NCBI GenBank assembly: GCA_045594065.1 | Contig: JAZNXU010000014.1 | Span: 28,290-92,289 of the forward strand | From: SIG565 sp045594065 | GTDB taxonomy: Bacteria > Bacillota > Clostridia > Oscillospirales > Acutalibacteraceae | Length of the DNA: 64,000 nt | Direction of reading: 5' to 3' | Shown: positions 9,150-16,189 of the stretch, in pieces | Layout: each line of letters starts with the position of its first letter | How positions within the stretch are numbered: position 1 is the first letter of the stretch | Position numbers and translations under genes: made by a program | Notes under the pieces: model-generated | The model's input: only the letters and a program-made list of their open reading frames with translations | Told to the model about the DNA's origin: nothing | Database searches by the model: none

Positions 9150-9171
9150 GCCCAAACTTGGGCAAATTTGC
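9150..9171. promoter_or_regulatory. Candidate operator: overlapping inverted repeats in the exporter leader
   Basis: GCCCAAACTTGGGC (GCCCAA arms around AC) at 9150-9163 abuts the perfect palindrome GCAAATTTGC at 9162-9171. Both lie between the -10 element and the ribosome-binding site of the ABC exporter operon, where a repressor such as a MarR-type protein would bind. No regulator gene is adjacent. Confidence 0.4.
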
Positions 9172-9181
9172 ATACTTTACT

Positions 9182-9210
9182 ATTATACTTCTTAAAAACG
9201 CGCTGTTCAA
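9182..9210 (-). promoter_or_regulatory. Sigma-A promoter of the ABC exporter operon
   Basis: Minus strand TTGAAC, 17 bases, TATAAT. It is placed about 50 bases upstream of the TTG start at 9130 and is divergent from the K+ transport promoter. Confidence 0.75.
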
Positions 9211-9247
9211 GTGGCAAATTGTGAATTTTTGATGAATGTATAAACCG

Positions 9248-9276
9248 TTGATTTTTCAACAAACTTATGCTATAAT
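9248..9276 (+). promoter_or_regulatory. Sigma-A promoter of the K+ transport genes
   Basis: TTGATT, 17 bases, TATAAT with TGC directly before it (extended -10). The distance to the ATG at 9313 is only about 37 bases, leaving no room for a riboswitch leader. Confidence 0.75.
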
Positions 9277-9312
9277 ATTTGATTACAAAAACTAAATTAA
9301 CTAGGAGTTGTT

Positions 9313-10671
9313 ATGAATTTTAAACGCTTTCGTCTTTCAACTTCGCAAATAATACTGCTAAGCTTTCTTTTTACAATACTTATAGGCTCTTTTTTGCTGG
9401 CTTTACCCATAAGCTCATCTTCGGGTAGGGCTATACCCTATATAGATGCTTTGTTTACAGCCACAACAGCCACCTGCGTAACAGGGCTTGTAACCGTGCC
9501 AACGGTTAGCACTTGGAGTATTTTTGGTCAGGTCGTAATTTTACTGCTTATCCAGATAGGTGGACTCGGTGTTATAACCGTTGTTTCAGGGTTTATGATA
9601 ATGCTAAAAAGAAGAATCGGTATTTCAAATCGCCTACTTATTCAGGATGCCTTTAATCTAAATTCCCTTTCGGGACTGATTGCGTTTGTTAAAAAAGTAA
9701 TCATAGGCGCTTTGTTTATTGAGGCGCTTGGCGCTTTGGCATATATGCCGGTTTTTATCCGCGATTTCGGTATGAAAGGTATATGGATTTCGGTTTTCAC
9801 TTCAATTTCAGCTTTTTGTAACGCAGGCATTGATATTATAGCCGAAAACAGCCTTGTAAATTATGCTACAAATCCACTTGTTAATGCCGTTACAATTATA
9901 TTGATAATACTCGGCGGTATAGGCTTTATTGTTTGGTGGGATATTGCACGCGTTTTAAAAACCGCAAAGAAAAGAGGCTTTAAGTCCTTTAGTTCTTTAA
10001 CGCTTCATAGCAAAATCGCATTGCTTGTAACCGCCGTTTTAATTTTACTCGGCACTATTTTGATATTTGTTTTTGAATACAACAATCCCTCCACAATTAA
10101 AGATTACTCATTATTTGATAAAATTCAGGTGTCTGTTTTTCAGTCGGTAACCACTAGAACAGCAGGCTTTGCCACCGTTAATCAGGAAAATTTAACAAAT
10201 TCCTCGGCAATTATTTCGATGCTTCTTATGTTTATCGGCGGAAGTCCGGTAGGTACAGCAGGCGGAATTAAAACCGTAACCTTAGCCGTTCTCTGTGCCG
10301 CGGCTTACAGCACAATAAAGAACAAAAATGAAATTTCACTTTTCGGAAGAAGTATACCGGCTGATGCCGTTAAAAAATCGGTAGCAGTTATTGGTATGTC
10401 CTTTATAACAATGTTTATTTCTGCGTGTGCTTTGTGTTTTATTTCTAACGCGGACTCGCTCGATGTTTTTTTCGAGGCTGTAAGCGCTACCGCAACGGTA
10501 GGTCTTACACGGAATTTTACCTCTTCGCTTAACACACTCTGCAAGGCTATTGTAATCATTACTATGTATTTTGGGCGAATAGGTCCGATTTCACTTGCTA
10601 TTGCTTTTAGCACGCGTAAACCAACAGAAAATATAATAAAGAATCCCACCGAACAAATAAGTGTGGGTTAA
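9313..10671 (+). CDS. K+ transporter channel subunit, TrkH/KtrB family
   Basis: 452 residues with about ten hydrophobic segments. The four pore-loop repeats of the superfamily are visible, each with its selectivity-filter glycine: TATCVTGL, FCNAGID, TTRTAGFAT and TATVGLTRN. These proteins form the membrane pore for Na+- or H+-coupled K+ uptake and need a cytoplasmic RCK partner, which is encoded 18 bases downstream. The ATG follows AGGAGTTGTT. The size matches KtrB more than the larger TrkH, so I infer a Ktr-type system. Confidence 0.92.
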   Translation: MNFKRFRLSTSQIILLSFLFTILIGSFLLALPISSSSGRAIPYIDALFTATTATCVTGLVTVPTVSTWSIFGQVVILLLIQIGGLGVITVVSGFMIMLKRRIGISNRLLIQDAFNLNSLSGLIAFVKKVIIGALFIEALGALAYMPVFIRDFGMKGIWISVFTSISAFCNAGIDIIAENSLVNYATNPLVNAVTIILIILGGIGFIVWWDIARVLKTAKKRGFKSFSSLTLHSKIALLVTAVLILLGTILIFVFEYNNPSTIKDYSLFDKIQVSVFQSVTTRTAGFATVNQENLTNSSAIISMLLMFIGGSPVGTAGGIKTVTLAVLCAAAYSTIKNKNEISLFGRSIPADAVKKSVAVIGMSFITMFISACALCFISNADSLDVFFEAVSATATVGLTRNFTSSLNTLCKAIVIITMYFGRIGPISLAIAFSTRKPTENIIKNPTEQISVG

Positions 10672-10689
10672 CCGAAAGGAAGAAAATAT

Positions 10690-11340
10690 ATGAGTATTCA
10701 TAAATCTTATGCTGTTTTGGGGCTCGGGCGTTATGGCTTTGCCGTTGCAAGAGAGCTGCTCGAGAGCGGAGCTGAGGTATTGGCTGTTGATAAAAATCGG
10801 TCGCTCGTAAATGCCGCAGCAGATGTAATTCCTCTTTGTAAATGTGCAGATGTTACCGATCCGGATGTTATCGAACGCTTAGGCATTTCAAGCTTCGATG
10901 TTGTTATTATTTCAATGGCAAATTCACTTGAAGCAAGCGTTATGGCTATATCGCTTTGCAAGCAGGCGGGTGTTCAAACCGTTATTGCCAAGTGCGCCAG
11001 TGAAATGCACAAGCAAATTATGCTTCGTGTGGGCGCCGATAAGGTTGTTTTCCCCGAACAGGAATCGGGTGTTCGTCTTGCAAAAAACCTGTTAAGCTCA
11101 GGCTTTATCGATATGATAGAGCTTTCCGATAAATTCGGATTAGTTGAAATTGATGTTCGCAATGAGTGGGCTGGCAAAACCCTACGCGAATTAAATTTAA
11201 GAAAAAAATACTCTCTGAATGTGGTTGCGATAAAATCCGGCAACGAGATTTCAATCGACATTGCACCCGAACTGCCGCTTGAAAGCAATACAAAGTTGAT
11301 TGTTATCGCTAACACCAAAAAATTAGAAAAACTTAATTAA
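10690..11340 (+). CDS. K+ uptake regulatory subunit, TrkA/KtrA family (RCK)
   Basis: 216 residues. The N-terminal Rossmann domain starts VLGLGRYGFAVARELL with the acidic ribose-binding VDK about 20 residues on, as in nucleotide-gated KtrA rings. A C-terminal RCK_C domain (roughly residues 135-216) is the usual site of ligand control, known to be c-di-AMP in several Firmicutes. It assembles on the membrane subunit encoded immediately upstream and opens it in response to ATP versus ADP. The ribosome-binding site is GAAAGGAAGAAA. The tight spacing indicates one transcript with its partner and probably with the pyrophosphatase that follows. Confidence 0.93.
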   Translation: MSIHKSYAVLGLGRYGFAVARELLESGAEVLAVDKNRSLVNAAADVIPLCKCADVTDPDVIERLGISSFDVVIISMANSLEASVMAISLCKQAGVQTVIAKCASEMHKQIMLRVGADKVVFPEQESGVRLAKNLLSSGFIDMIELSDKFGLVEIDVRNEWAGKTLRELNLRKKYSLNVVAIKSGNEISIDIAPELPLESNTKLIVIANTKKLEKLN

Positions 11341-11353
11341 TGGAGGCTTTTAT

Positions 11354-13438
11354 ATGGAAAATCTACTAGTAGCTTTCACCTTTGGAGGTGCACTCATAGC
11401 GCTTCTGTTCGCTTTACTCACATCAAGAAAAGTGCTTAAGTTCCCAGAGGGAAACGCGCTAATGCAGAAAATTTCCCACGCTATAAGACAAGGTGCTAAC
11501 GCTTATTTAAAGCGCCAGTACGCTATAGTGTTAATATTCTTCGGCATAATGTTTGTAGTGCTGGGTATTTTATCTCTTGCCGGACTTTTAACTCCGTTTG
11601 TTCCCTTTGCTTTTATAACAGGCGGATTTTTCTCGGCTCTTTCGGGCTTTGTGGGAATGAAAATTGCAACCTATGCAAACGCACGAACAGCTAATGCCTG
11701 CACTGAGGGACTCAATAAAGGCCTTCGTGTAGCCTTTTCAGCAGGCAGCGTTATGGGCTTTACGGTTGTTGGTTTAGGACTTCTCGATATATCAATTTGG
11801 TTTGCCCTTTTAAAATTTGTGTTCGGTCTTTCTACAGGTGAAATCACCTCGGCAATGCTCACTTTCGGTATGGGCGCTTCGTCTATGGCGCTCTTTGCCC
11901 GTGTGGGCGGCGGCATCTTCACTAAAGCCGCAGATGTTGGCGCCGACCTTGTAGGTAAGGTTGAAGCAGGAATTCCCGAGGACGACCCCCGCAACCCCGC
12001 CGTTATTGCCGATAATGTAGGCGATAATGTAGGCGATGTTGCAGGTATGGGCGCCGACCTTTATGAATCCTATGTTGGCTCGATAATTTCCGCTTGCGCC
12101 TTAGGCGTTTCGGCAATGCATAGTATCAATGCATTAGCTTTACCTCTTTTACTTGCCGCATTAGGTGTTGTTTGCTCACTTATCGGTACATTTTTCGTGC
12201 GAACCAAAGAGGGCGCTACACAAAAACAGCTTTTAACCGCGCTTTCCCGCGGCACAAACCTCTCGGCTATACTAATAGCAATTTTTGCTTTGCCTCTTGT
12301 TTACTTCGTTTTAGGCAAAAGCGGCTGGACTGTATACTTCGCCGTTCTTGCAGGTCTTATTTCAGGTGTTCTTATCGGTCAGGCTACCGAATATTTCACA
12401 TCCGACAGCTATAAACCCACCCGTAACCTCGCTAAAACCAGCGAAACAGGTACCGCAACAATAGTTATAGGCGGTTTATCTGTTGGTATGCTTTCCACCC
12501 TTTTCCCAATAATCATCGTTTGCGCTTGCGTACTCGTTTCTTATTTAGTATCTGGTGGTGCTACCAGTGCCGCTAAAGGTCTTTACGGAATTTCAGTTGC
12601 CGCAGTAGGTATGCTTTCAACCCTTGGAATCACTCTTGCCACCGATGCTTACGGTCCCGTTGCCGATAATGCGGGCGGCATTGCCCAGATGGCGGGGCTT
12701 GATGAGAGTGTGAGAGAGAGAACCGATGCACTCGACTCTCTCGGTAACACAACCGCCGCTACAGGTAAGGGTTTTGCTATAGGCTCTGCAGCACTGACAG
12801 CTCTCGCCCTTATGGCATCATATATCGATAAGGTTAAAACTATTTCGGGCGGCGCTGAAAAAATTGCCGATTTAAGCATTACTAATCCCACCGTCTTAAC
12901 GGGACTCTTTATTGGCGCATGTCTACCCTTTGTTTTCGCCGCACTCACAATGAACTCAGTTGGCAGAGCCGCACAGAGTGTAGTTAAAGAGGTGCGCCGT
13001 CAGTTTAAAGAAATCAAGGGACTTATGGAGGGCAAGGCAGAGGCAGATTATGCCTCCTGCGTTGACCTTTGTACCAAGGCAAGTCTTAAAGAGATGATTT
13101 TTCCCACCGTTGTAGCCGTTGCTGTTCCCATTATTGTTGGTATTATTCTCGGTTGCACAGGTGTTGTAGGTATGCTCGCGGGCGCGACTGCATCGGGCTT
13201 TTTAATGGCAATATTTATGTCAAACTCGGGCGGCGCTTGGGATAACGCTAAAAAATATATCGAAAGCGGCGTTCTGGGCGGAAAAGGCTCCGATAATCAT
13301 AAATCCGCCGTTGTGGGCGATACCGTAGGCGACCCGTTCAAGGACACTTCGGGTCCCGCAATCAACATTCTTATTAAACTGCTTTCAATGGTTTCCATTG
13401 TCTTTGCAGGAGTTGTTGTTGCATTCTCAATTCTTTAA
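11354..13438 (+). CDS. hppA: Membrane-bound ion-translocating pyrophosphatase, K+-dependent type
   Basis: 694 residues and about 16 membrane segments. The signature PPi/Mg sites are present: FTKAADVGADLVGKVE, EDDPRNPAVIADNVGDNVGD in the centre, and DTVGDPFKDTSGP near the C-terminus. It hydrolyses pyrophosphate to pump Na+ and/or H+ out of the cytoplasm. The discriminating segment reads GNTTAATGKGFAIG, with Ala and Gly at the positions that are Lys and Thr in K+-independent enzymes, so this is the K+-dependent class. Na+ pumping is likely but not provable by eye. It lies 13 bases after the KtrA-like gene; a strong terminator follows. Confidence 0.95.
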   Translation: MENLLVAFTFGGALIALLFALLTSRKVLKFPEGNALMQKISHAIRQGANAYLKRQYAIVLIFFGIMFVVLGILSLAGLLTPFVPFAFITGGFFSALSGFVGMKIATYANARTANACTEGLNKGLRVAFSAGSVMGFTVVGLGLLDISIWFALLKFVFGLSTGEITSAMLTFGMGASSMALFARVGGGIFTKAADVGADLVGKVEAGIPEDDPRNPAVIADNVGDNVGDVAGMGADLYESYVGSIISACALGVSAMHSINALALPLLLAALGVVCSLIGTFFVRTKEGATQKQLLTALSRGTNLSAILIAIFALPLVYFVLGKSGWTVYFAVLAGLISGVLIGQATEYFTSDSYKPTRNLAKTSETGTATIVIGGLSVGMLSTLFPIIIVCACVLVSYLVSGGATSAAKGLYGISVAAVGMLSTLGITLATDAYGPVADNAGGIAQMAGLDESVRERTDALDSLGNTTAATGKGFAIGSAALTALALMASYIDKVKTISGGAEKIADLSITNPTVLTGLFIGACLPFVFAALTMNSVGRAAQSVVKEVRRQFKEIKGLMEGKAEADYASCVDLCTKASLKEMIFPTVVAVAVPIIVGIILGCTGVVGMLAGATASGFLMAIFMSNSGGAWDNAKKYIESGVLGGKGSDNHKSAVVGDTVGDPFKDTSGPAINILIKLLSMVSIVFAGVVVAFSIL

Positions 13439-13444
13439 TACGAC

Positions 13445-13489
13445 AAAAAATAGGACTCATAACGCTTCGTTATGAGTCTTATTTTTTTA
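13445..13489. terminator. Bidirectional intrinsic terminator between hppA and the metallo-hydrolase
   Basis: An 11-bp perfect stem GACTCATAACG/CGTTATGAGTC with loop CTT is flanked by A6 on the left and T7 on the right. The two convergent genes share it. Confidence 0.92.
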
Positions 13490-13492
13490 TCT

Positions 13493-14317
13493 TTATATTT
13501 CCGCTTCCATTCCGTCAAAAGTAACTAAAAAGCCATGATTGGCAGCCTTGTCGACAAAATCATCGTAAACAACATCCACACCGTTGTGCGAGAAATGGTT
13601 AAGCAGGTGAACGGTACCTGCATTGGTAAGCCCCATTTCATAAAGACGCTTTTTGCACTCGACATTCTGAATCATTCCCATATGACCGCGATATTTTATT
13701 TCCCAGCTGTTTCCGTTGGTGCAATCCATTGCTACCAAATCAATATGCGGCCTTATTTTCTCAAGATATTCCCAAGTGTCCTCAGGGAATATATCGGTAT
13801 CGTTAGCGTAAAGTGCCGTCTTTTTACCGTCGGATATAAGATATATGTAAGGATTCTCGGTGCCGTGCCAAGCCTTAAGTGCTGTTACAGTATATTCGCC
13901 CACGCTAAAAGGCTCGAACGGCTTTATAATATTAAGTTTCAAACAACCTCGCGACGGCTCAATAAAATCTGCAGCAACCGTGTTTAAATCTTCGCTGCCG
14001 TGAAGAGTAAAGGTATATCCCTCACGCGGGCGACTGAATCCGGCTCTAAAATAATCCAGCTCTTTCTCATATAAATGGTCCTCGTGAATATGGGTGATAA
14101 GGCAGTCTTCCACATTCATAAAATCAATGCCATACTGCACAAAATGCGAATATGTATCGGGACCGAAATCAATGAGCAATTTACCATCAATAATCGCCTG
14201 TGAACGGGTACGGATGTTTCTGCCACCCAAGCGACGCGATTTCTGACACTTTTCACAGTCGCAAAAGAAAGACGGAACACCCTCTGCTGCTGCAGTGCCT
14301 AAAAATTTAATCTTCAC
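13493..14317 (-). CDS. MBL-fold metallo-hydrolase (PhnP/RNase Z-like superfamily)
   Basis: About 274 residues. The metal-binding motif THIHEDH lies near residues 75-81. Other family features are KFLGTAAAEG at the N-terminus, LIDFGPDT, a lone AMDC Asp and a C-terminal HLLNHFSHNG histidine region. A CDCEKCQ cysteine cluster near residue 19 resembles PhnP-type phosphodiesterases, which hydrolyse cyclic phosphate or small phosphodiester substrates. I place the start at the GTG at 14317, with AAAGG 10 bases upstream, because the ORF's earlier ATG adds 23 residues unlike the family. It is a single-gene unit. The substrate is unknown. Confidence 0.85.
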   Translation of the reverse strand: MKIKFLGTAAAEGVPSFFCDCEKCQKSRRLGGRNIRTRSQAIIDGKLLIDFGPDTYSHFVQYGIDFMNVEDCLITHIHEDHLYEKELDYFRAGFSRPREGYTFTLHGSEDLNTVAADFIEPSRGCLKLNIIKPFEPFSVGEYTVTALKAWHGTENPYIYLISDGKKTALYANDTDIFPEDTWEYLEKIRPHIDLVAMDCTNGNSWEIKYRGHMGMIQNVECKKRLYEMGLTNAGTVHLLNHFSHNGVDVVYDDFVDKAANHGFLVTFDGMEAEI

Positions 14318-14377
14318 AACATCACAACCTTTGTATTTTTTACGATTATATAACACTTGACCGTGAATTGCAACAAC

Positions 14378-14422
14378 AAAAAACACACAGCCATACCCTA
14401 ACGAGTAAAACCGTGTGTTTGG
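14378..14422 (-). terminator. Terminator-like hairpin, copy A, following a CCA-ended fragment
   Basis: On the minus strand AAACACAC...GTGTGTTT encloses an inner stem with a GTTA loop and is followed by TTTTTTG. It matches the tRNA-Arg terminator at 14771-14815 over 45 bases with two differences. As in that copy, the bases just before it read CCA. It does not follow an intact gene. Confidence 0.75.
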
Positions 14423-14493
14423 AAAGGTTGCACGAATTCGATGCCCTTTAATTTTTTGACCTATGTGTTTAAACTCCTACATATTTTATAATT

Positions 14494-14605
14494 TGTCGGC
14501 AAAGCCGACACCGAAACTTTTATCTCTTATCTATTATCTTTTATCTGGAAAAGTCGTTTATTTTTTTAGAGAATAGATAAGAAAGAAGAGATAATAGATA
14601 AAAGT
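14494..14605. repeat. Hairpin plus long imperfect inverted repeat (MITE-like debris)
   Basis: A perfect 7-bp hairpin TGTCGGC-AAA-GCCGACA (14494-14510) is followed by two related A/T-rich arms built of TTATCT-like units, 14516-14546 and 14575-14605. The arms are imperfect inverted copies separated by 28 bases. No reading frame spans them. The layout suggests a short mobile or repeated element, but no second genomic copy lies in this window. Confidence 0.5.
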
Positions 14606-14607
14606 AC

Positions 14608-14644
14608 AAAAAGAAAAAGCCGCCTTACAGCGACTTTTCTTTTT
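14608..14644 (-). terminator. Terminator C, following a duplicated tRNA-Arg 3' end
   Basis: On the minus strand AAAAAGAAAAGTCGC pairs with the GGCGGCTTTTTCTTTTT region around a short loop with one irregularity. It begins directly after the CCA of the tRNA-Arg 3'-end copy at 14645-14663. Confidence 0.7.
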
Positions 14645-14663
14645 GGCGCGCTGAAGAAGATTC
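14642..14663 (-). repeat. Duplicated 3' end of tRNA-Arg (tRNA fragment)
   Basis: 22 bases identical to 14811-14832, the 3' end of tRNA-Arg(ACG): the end of the T-arm, the acceptor 3' strand, the discriminator and CCA. The two copies are direct repeats 169 bases apart and each is followed, on the minus strand, by an intrinsic terminator. The layout is like a core attachment site left by integration at a tRNA 3' end, but the interval is too short to hold an element. Confidence 0.8.
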
Positions 14664-14765
14664 CCGCCGGTGCTTCCGCACCTCTCAGGCACGCGTCGGC
14701 ATAAACAGTCCTCTGGACTGTTTACTTCCGCAACCTACGTTTGCTCCCTCCTGTTCGAATCTTCT
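14655..14765 (-). repeat. Structured element between tRNA-Arg terminator and duplicated tRNA end
   Basis: The segment is bounded by inverted AGAAGATTC/GAATCTTCT. It contains a perfect 10-bp hairpin TAAACAGTCC-TCT-GGACTGTTTA (14702-14724) and a perfect GGTGC-TTCC-GCACC hairpin (14669-14682, a GGAA tetraloop on the minus strand). Its minus-strand beginning is perfectly complementary over 13 bases to the T-arm of the neighbouring tRNA-Arg. A related element lies after the tRNA-Glu terminator near 63.75 kb. Confidence 0.6.
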
Positions 14766-14770
14766 CATTA

Positions 14771-14812
14771 AAAAAACACACAGCCATACCCTAACGGGTA
14801 AAACTGTGTGTT
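14771..14812 (-). terminator. Intrinsic terminator of tRNA-Arg (copy B)
   Basis: On the minus strand AAACACACAGTTTTACCC and GGGTATGGCTGTGTGTTT form an 18-bp stem with two G-U pairs and one mismatch around loop GTTA, followed by T7. It begins immediately after the tRNA CCA. Confidence 0.92.
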
Positions 14813-14889
14813 TGGCGCGCTGAAGAAGATTCGAACTCCCGACCTTCTGGTCCGTAGCCAGACGCTCTATCCAGCTGAGCTATCAGCGC
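14813..14889 (-). tRNA. tRNA-Arg, anticodon ACG
   Basis: 77 bases on the minus strand with acceptor GCGCTGA/TCAGCGC, anticodon loop CTACGGA between TCTGG and CCAGA, T-loop TTCGAAT and an encoded CCA. A34 of this tRNA is the expected substrate of the TadA deaminase encoded at 45.9 kb, giving inosine for reading CGU, CGC and CGA. Confidence 0.95.
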
Positions 14890-14987
14890 AAATTAAGACT
14901 TTTTTGTCCCAACGTTTAAATATAATACCACAAAGCTTTGCAAAAATCAATAGGAAAAATTTAATTTTTAAAAACTTTTTATATCTG

Positions 14988-15016
14988 TTGAAAAATTATA
15001 CTTTTAATATTATAAT
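14988..15016 (+). promoter_or_regulatory. Sigma-A promoter of the DUF3048 gene
   Basis: TTGAAA, exactly 17 bases, TATAAT, about 38 bases upstream of the ATG at 15054, which has the strong site GAGGAGGAATAAAA. Confidence 0.8.
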
Positions 15017-15053
15017 AAATATATAATATTTATCCCCTTGAGGAGGAATAAAA

Positions 15054-16103
15054 ATGTTTAAAAAGATTTTATCGCTTTTATTATGCCTGAGTCTTTGCCT
15101 ATGCTTTACTGCCTGCAACAAACCCAAGGAGCCGGCAACCGATACCCAAGCACCGTCAGAAGATTCCGCTGCTTCTAATTCAGAGCAGTCTGATTTAATT
15201 TCAAATCCGCTTACCGGTATGCTTGATTTCAATCCTGAAAAAAGCAAGGTGCGCCCTGTTGCTATTATGATTGACAACGATTCCGTAGCTCAGAAAAACG
15301 CACAATCGGGTGTACAAGCTGCCGATGTTGTTTTTGAAACCGAGGTTGAGGGCGGCATTACAAGACTTATGGCGGTTTTTGCCGATATAAGCAAGGCTCC
15401 GCAGATAGGTGATGTGCGTTCAGCGCGAGTTGTTTTTGTTGAAATTGCAACCGGCTTCAACGCCATTTATGCCCACCACGGACAGGACGAAACATACTGT
15501 GTTCCGCGAATGAGAGAGCTTGGCACCGATGATTTTTCTGTGGGTGAGGGTAATTGCGGTTGGCGCCACACCTACGGCAATGCAACCAATTGGCAAAACC
15601 TTTACACAAACGGTGAAAAATTTTGGAAAAGCCTTAATGACAGCAAGTGGAAAACAACACAAGACGAGTTTTCAGCTTGGCAGACATTCACAGACGAAGC
15701 TTTAACCCTCACAGGTGGGGTTGCCAATAAAGCAACTGTTTCTTTTAGCGGCTCTTCAACCTCATATTTTGAGTATGACCAAACTACAGGTAAATACATT
15801 AAAACAAGTGGTCACACAACCAATAAAGATATTATAACGGGCGAAGCTTACGAATTTAAGAATATATTCGTTTTAAAAACACCTATGGGCTACTACTCCG
15901 ACGGCAAACACAGAAAGATTGATTTAAACTCTGGCACCGGATATTACATTGTAAACGGTACATATGAGAAAATCAATTGGAAAAAGGGAAGTGCTTCGAA
16001 TAATTTCACTTTCACTAAGGCCGACGGCACACCGCTTACTGTTCAGGCAGGCAACAGCTGGGTATGCATAGCCAAAACCGATGCAGGTGTTACATTCAAT
16101 TAA
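15054..16103 (+). CDS. DUF3048 domain lipoprotein (YerB-like)
   Basis: 349 residues. An N-terminal lipoprotein signal ends in the lipobox-like FTAC (Cys about 22), followed by an acidic/Ser-rich linker. The DUF3048 core follows: RPVAIMIDND, QAADVVFETEVEGGITRLMAVF, GDVRSARVVFVEIA and YAHHGQDE, with the second conserved half near the C-terminus (YYSDGKHRKIDL). YerB-type proteins are widespread in Firmicutes; their biochemical role is not established, though ligand binding at the cell surface is plausible. The gene stands alone between a tRNA and a convergent noc gene, with its own promoter and a shared terminator. Confidence 0.9.
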   Translation: MFKKILSLLLCLSLCLCFTACNKPKEPATDTQAPSEDSAASNSEQSDLISNPLTGMLDFNPEKSKVRPVAIMIDNDSVAQKNAQSGVQAADVVFETEVEGGITRLMAVFADISKAPQIGDVRSARVVFVEIATGFNAIYAHHGQDETYCVPRMRELGTDDFSVGEGNCGWRHTYGNATNWQNLYTNGEKFWKSLNDSKWKTTQDEFSAWQTFTDEALTLTGGVANKATVSFSGSSTSYFEYDQTTGKYIKTSGHTTNKDIITGEAYEFKNIFVLKTPMGYYSDGKHRKIDLNSGTGYYIVNGTYEKINWKKGSASNNFTFTKADGTPLTVQAGNSWVCIAKTDAGVTFN

Positions 16104-16114
16104 AGTATAAAACG

Positions 16115-16148
16115 CCACAAGCCGTAGTCGAACGACTGCGGCTTGTGA
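16115..16148. terminator. Hairpin terminator between DUF3048 gene and noc
   Basis: A 15-bp stem CACAAGCCGTAGTCG/CGACTGCGGCTTGTG with loop AA and one G-U pair. The T-run is weak on both sides, so it may work as a barrier between convergent genes rather than as a textbook terminator. Confidence 0.75.
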
Positions 16149-16189
16149 CTTTATAGGGATATGGGGATGAATATGGGCATTTTTATATC

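Noticed and set aside
9277..9312. c-di-AMP (ydaO) riboswitch ahead of the K+ transporter
   Set aside because: Only about 35 bases separate the -10 element from the start codon, too short for that riboswitch, and no conserved core was seen.
14642..14832. CRISPR-like repeat array
   Set aside because: Only two copies of the 22-base repeat exist, both explained as tRNA-Arg 3' ends, and no cas genes are near.
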